Source: Celoporthe dispersa (Eukaryota > Ascomycota > Sordariomycetes > Diaporthales > Cryphonectriaceae). Taken from it: DNA of 64,000 nucleotides. This document shows, in pieces, positions 63,250 to 64,000 of this stretch; positions within the stretch are counted from its first letter, which is position 1, and every line of letters begins with the position of its first letter. The translations under genes were made by a program, and so were the position numbers. The notes under the pieces were generated by a model. The model was not told the DNA's origin. It worked only from the letters and a program-made list of their open reading frames with translations, and did not search any database. The DNA lies in the NCBI GenBank assembly GCA_016584495.1, contig WAID01000006.1:3472001-3536000 (forward strand), read 5' to 3'.

Positions 63250-63768
63250 TCGTTGTTGAGATCTGTCGATACGGATTCTTATCAGTTTCTTCCGACTCCA
63301 CCGAGGACGGTGATTTGTGCTGGGGATTTGGAAGACTCAGATATTTTCGTTGGAGAAGGAGAGTGGTGGCTTGAAACTTGAGCACTTCCGGCAAGCGCGA
63401 TTCTCTGGAAATGCAAACAGATCGATCTGTGCGCCCGGATTGGCGAAGCTGCGGGATGACGCTAAAATCGCTGTCCATGTTACGCTGCAGGGGTTTGTCC
63501 CATTGATTATATTAGGAGGAAATGTGGGCTTGCGGATGGAAGAAGACTGGTGAAGAGTGCGAGCGGGTAAGAGCGGGTCGCACTCTATTAAAACTTCTGT
63601 TAACATCACATAGGATAGAATAATGTTATAGAAAAATAAGGAAGATTATTTTAATGAAGAGAATTTATAAAGCTTGATATTGAGTAGAATGCGACTCTAA
63701 AGTCCTTTCGATCATTGAAATTCATGAAGTTTTGAAGTGGCTGTGTGAGTCTTAAAAAAGATCGAATG
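63250..63768. promoter_or_regulatory. Upstream region of the deaminase-like gene
   Basis: About 500 bp between two minus-strand genes. Overlapping small frames on both strands look like chance. Positions 63,590-63,680 turn AT-rich and may be the terminator of the right-hand gene or the core promoter of the left one; no TATA element could be assigned. Confidence 0.35.
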
Positions 63769-64000
63769 TTAAGAAAAGAAAACTTCTTTTTCACCAAGTC
63801 CTTCTTCACCTTCTCTGCTGAATCCTAACCCGAGCACCATTAAAATGTTCATCGATGCCTCCTGACCTTTGCGCCCGAATAGCATCCCATTGGGGGCAAC
63901 CGGGGAGATACTAGCCAGCCACTACAGCGTCTCGGTGGGGACGCTTTCCAGCCGCCAGCAGCACCGGTCTACCTCGCGGTCGAAGCTCTGTGCCAGCCTG
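63769..64000 (-). pseudogene. C-terminal end of an unidentified gene, cut by the window edge
   Basis: Minus-strand frame running in from the right edge, with RLAQSFDREVDRCCWRLESV, one TAG (likely CAG to TAG), then WLASISPVAPNGMLFGRKG, SMNILMVLGLGFSREGEEG, and a stop at 63769-63771. I do not recognise it. If the TAG is real the gene is broken. Confidence 0.45.

Noticed and set aside
62990..63478. Minus-strand 162-codon frame overlapping the start of the deaminase-like gene
   Set aside because: Out of phase with the 498-codon frame, which carries the zinc and ankyrin motifs and a better start.

Overview
This window looks like filamentous ascomycete (Pezizomycotina) nuclear DNA. About the first 55.8 kb is a very AT-rich heterochromatin-like block made of LTR retrotransposons ruined in the manner of repeat-induced point mutation (RIP): copies differ almost only by C/T and G/A changes, TpA is abundant, and the reading frames are broken mostly where TGG (Trp) or CAA/CAG (Gln) became stop codons. 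At position 55,778 the composition changes at once to ordinary fungal DNA holding broken genes, a mariner relic and one nearly intact gene.

The block is one Russian-doll nest that can be unpicked from LTR ends and target-site duplications (TSDs). The host element, Ga (minus strand, Ty3/gypsy chromovirus), begins left of the window and ends at 55,778. Pieces of it lie at 2827-3511, 14651-14959, 46441-48259 and 55643-55778. Into it went element A (right 2.8 kb seen), element B (3512-14650), a composite element with 314-bp 'M' LTRs (14960-46440, TSD TTAT) and element H (48260-55637, TSD CTATG). Into the composite went element C (15168-26308, TSD CTTCG, sister of B), element Gb (26924-34567, TSD ATAAT, relative of Ga and H) and a solo M LTR (41662-41975, TSD ATAT). 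The composite holds one Ty3/gypsy gag-pol (34.6-41.6 kb) and one possible Ty1/copia-like pol (42-46 kb).

Two extra genes carried by these retrotransposons stand out. B and C are about 11.1 kb long and carry a roughly 700-codon open frame of unknown function on the same strand as pol, between the chromodomain end and the 3' LTR, where an env-like gene would sit. Gb and H carry a 140-149 codon coiled-coil ORF between pol and the 3' LTR on the strand opposite to pol.

The right 8.2 kb contains a two-exon transposon-like pseudogene (55.8-57.3 kb, minus), a Tc1/mariner transposase relic split by a fourth M LTR (57,783-58,432), a broken FunK1-type protein kinase (59,890-60,497), a Snf2-like helicase scrap (60,612-60,848), and a GC-normal gene for a zinc-motif, ankyrin-repeat protein with a C-terminal nucleic-acid-deaminase-like domain (61,683-63,249). 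That gene is intact except for one apparent extra G in a five-G run. The C-terminal end of one more gene runs off the right edge. No tRNA, rRNA or CRISPR array was seen.
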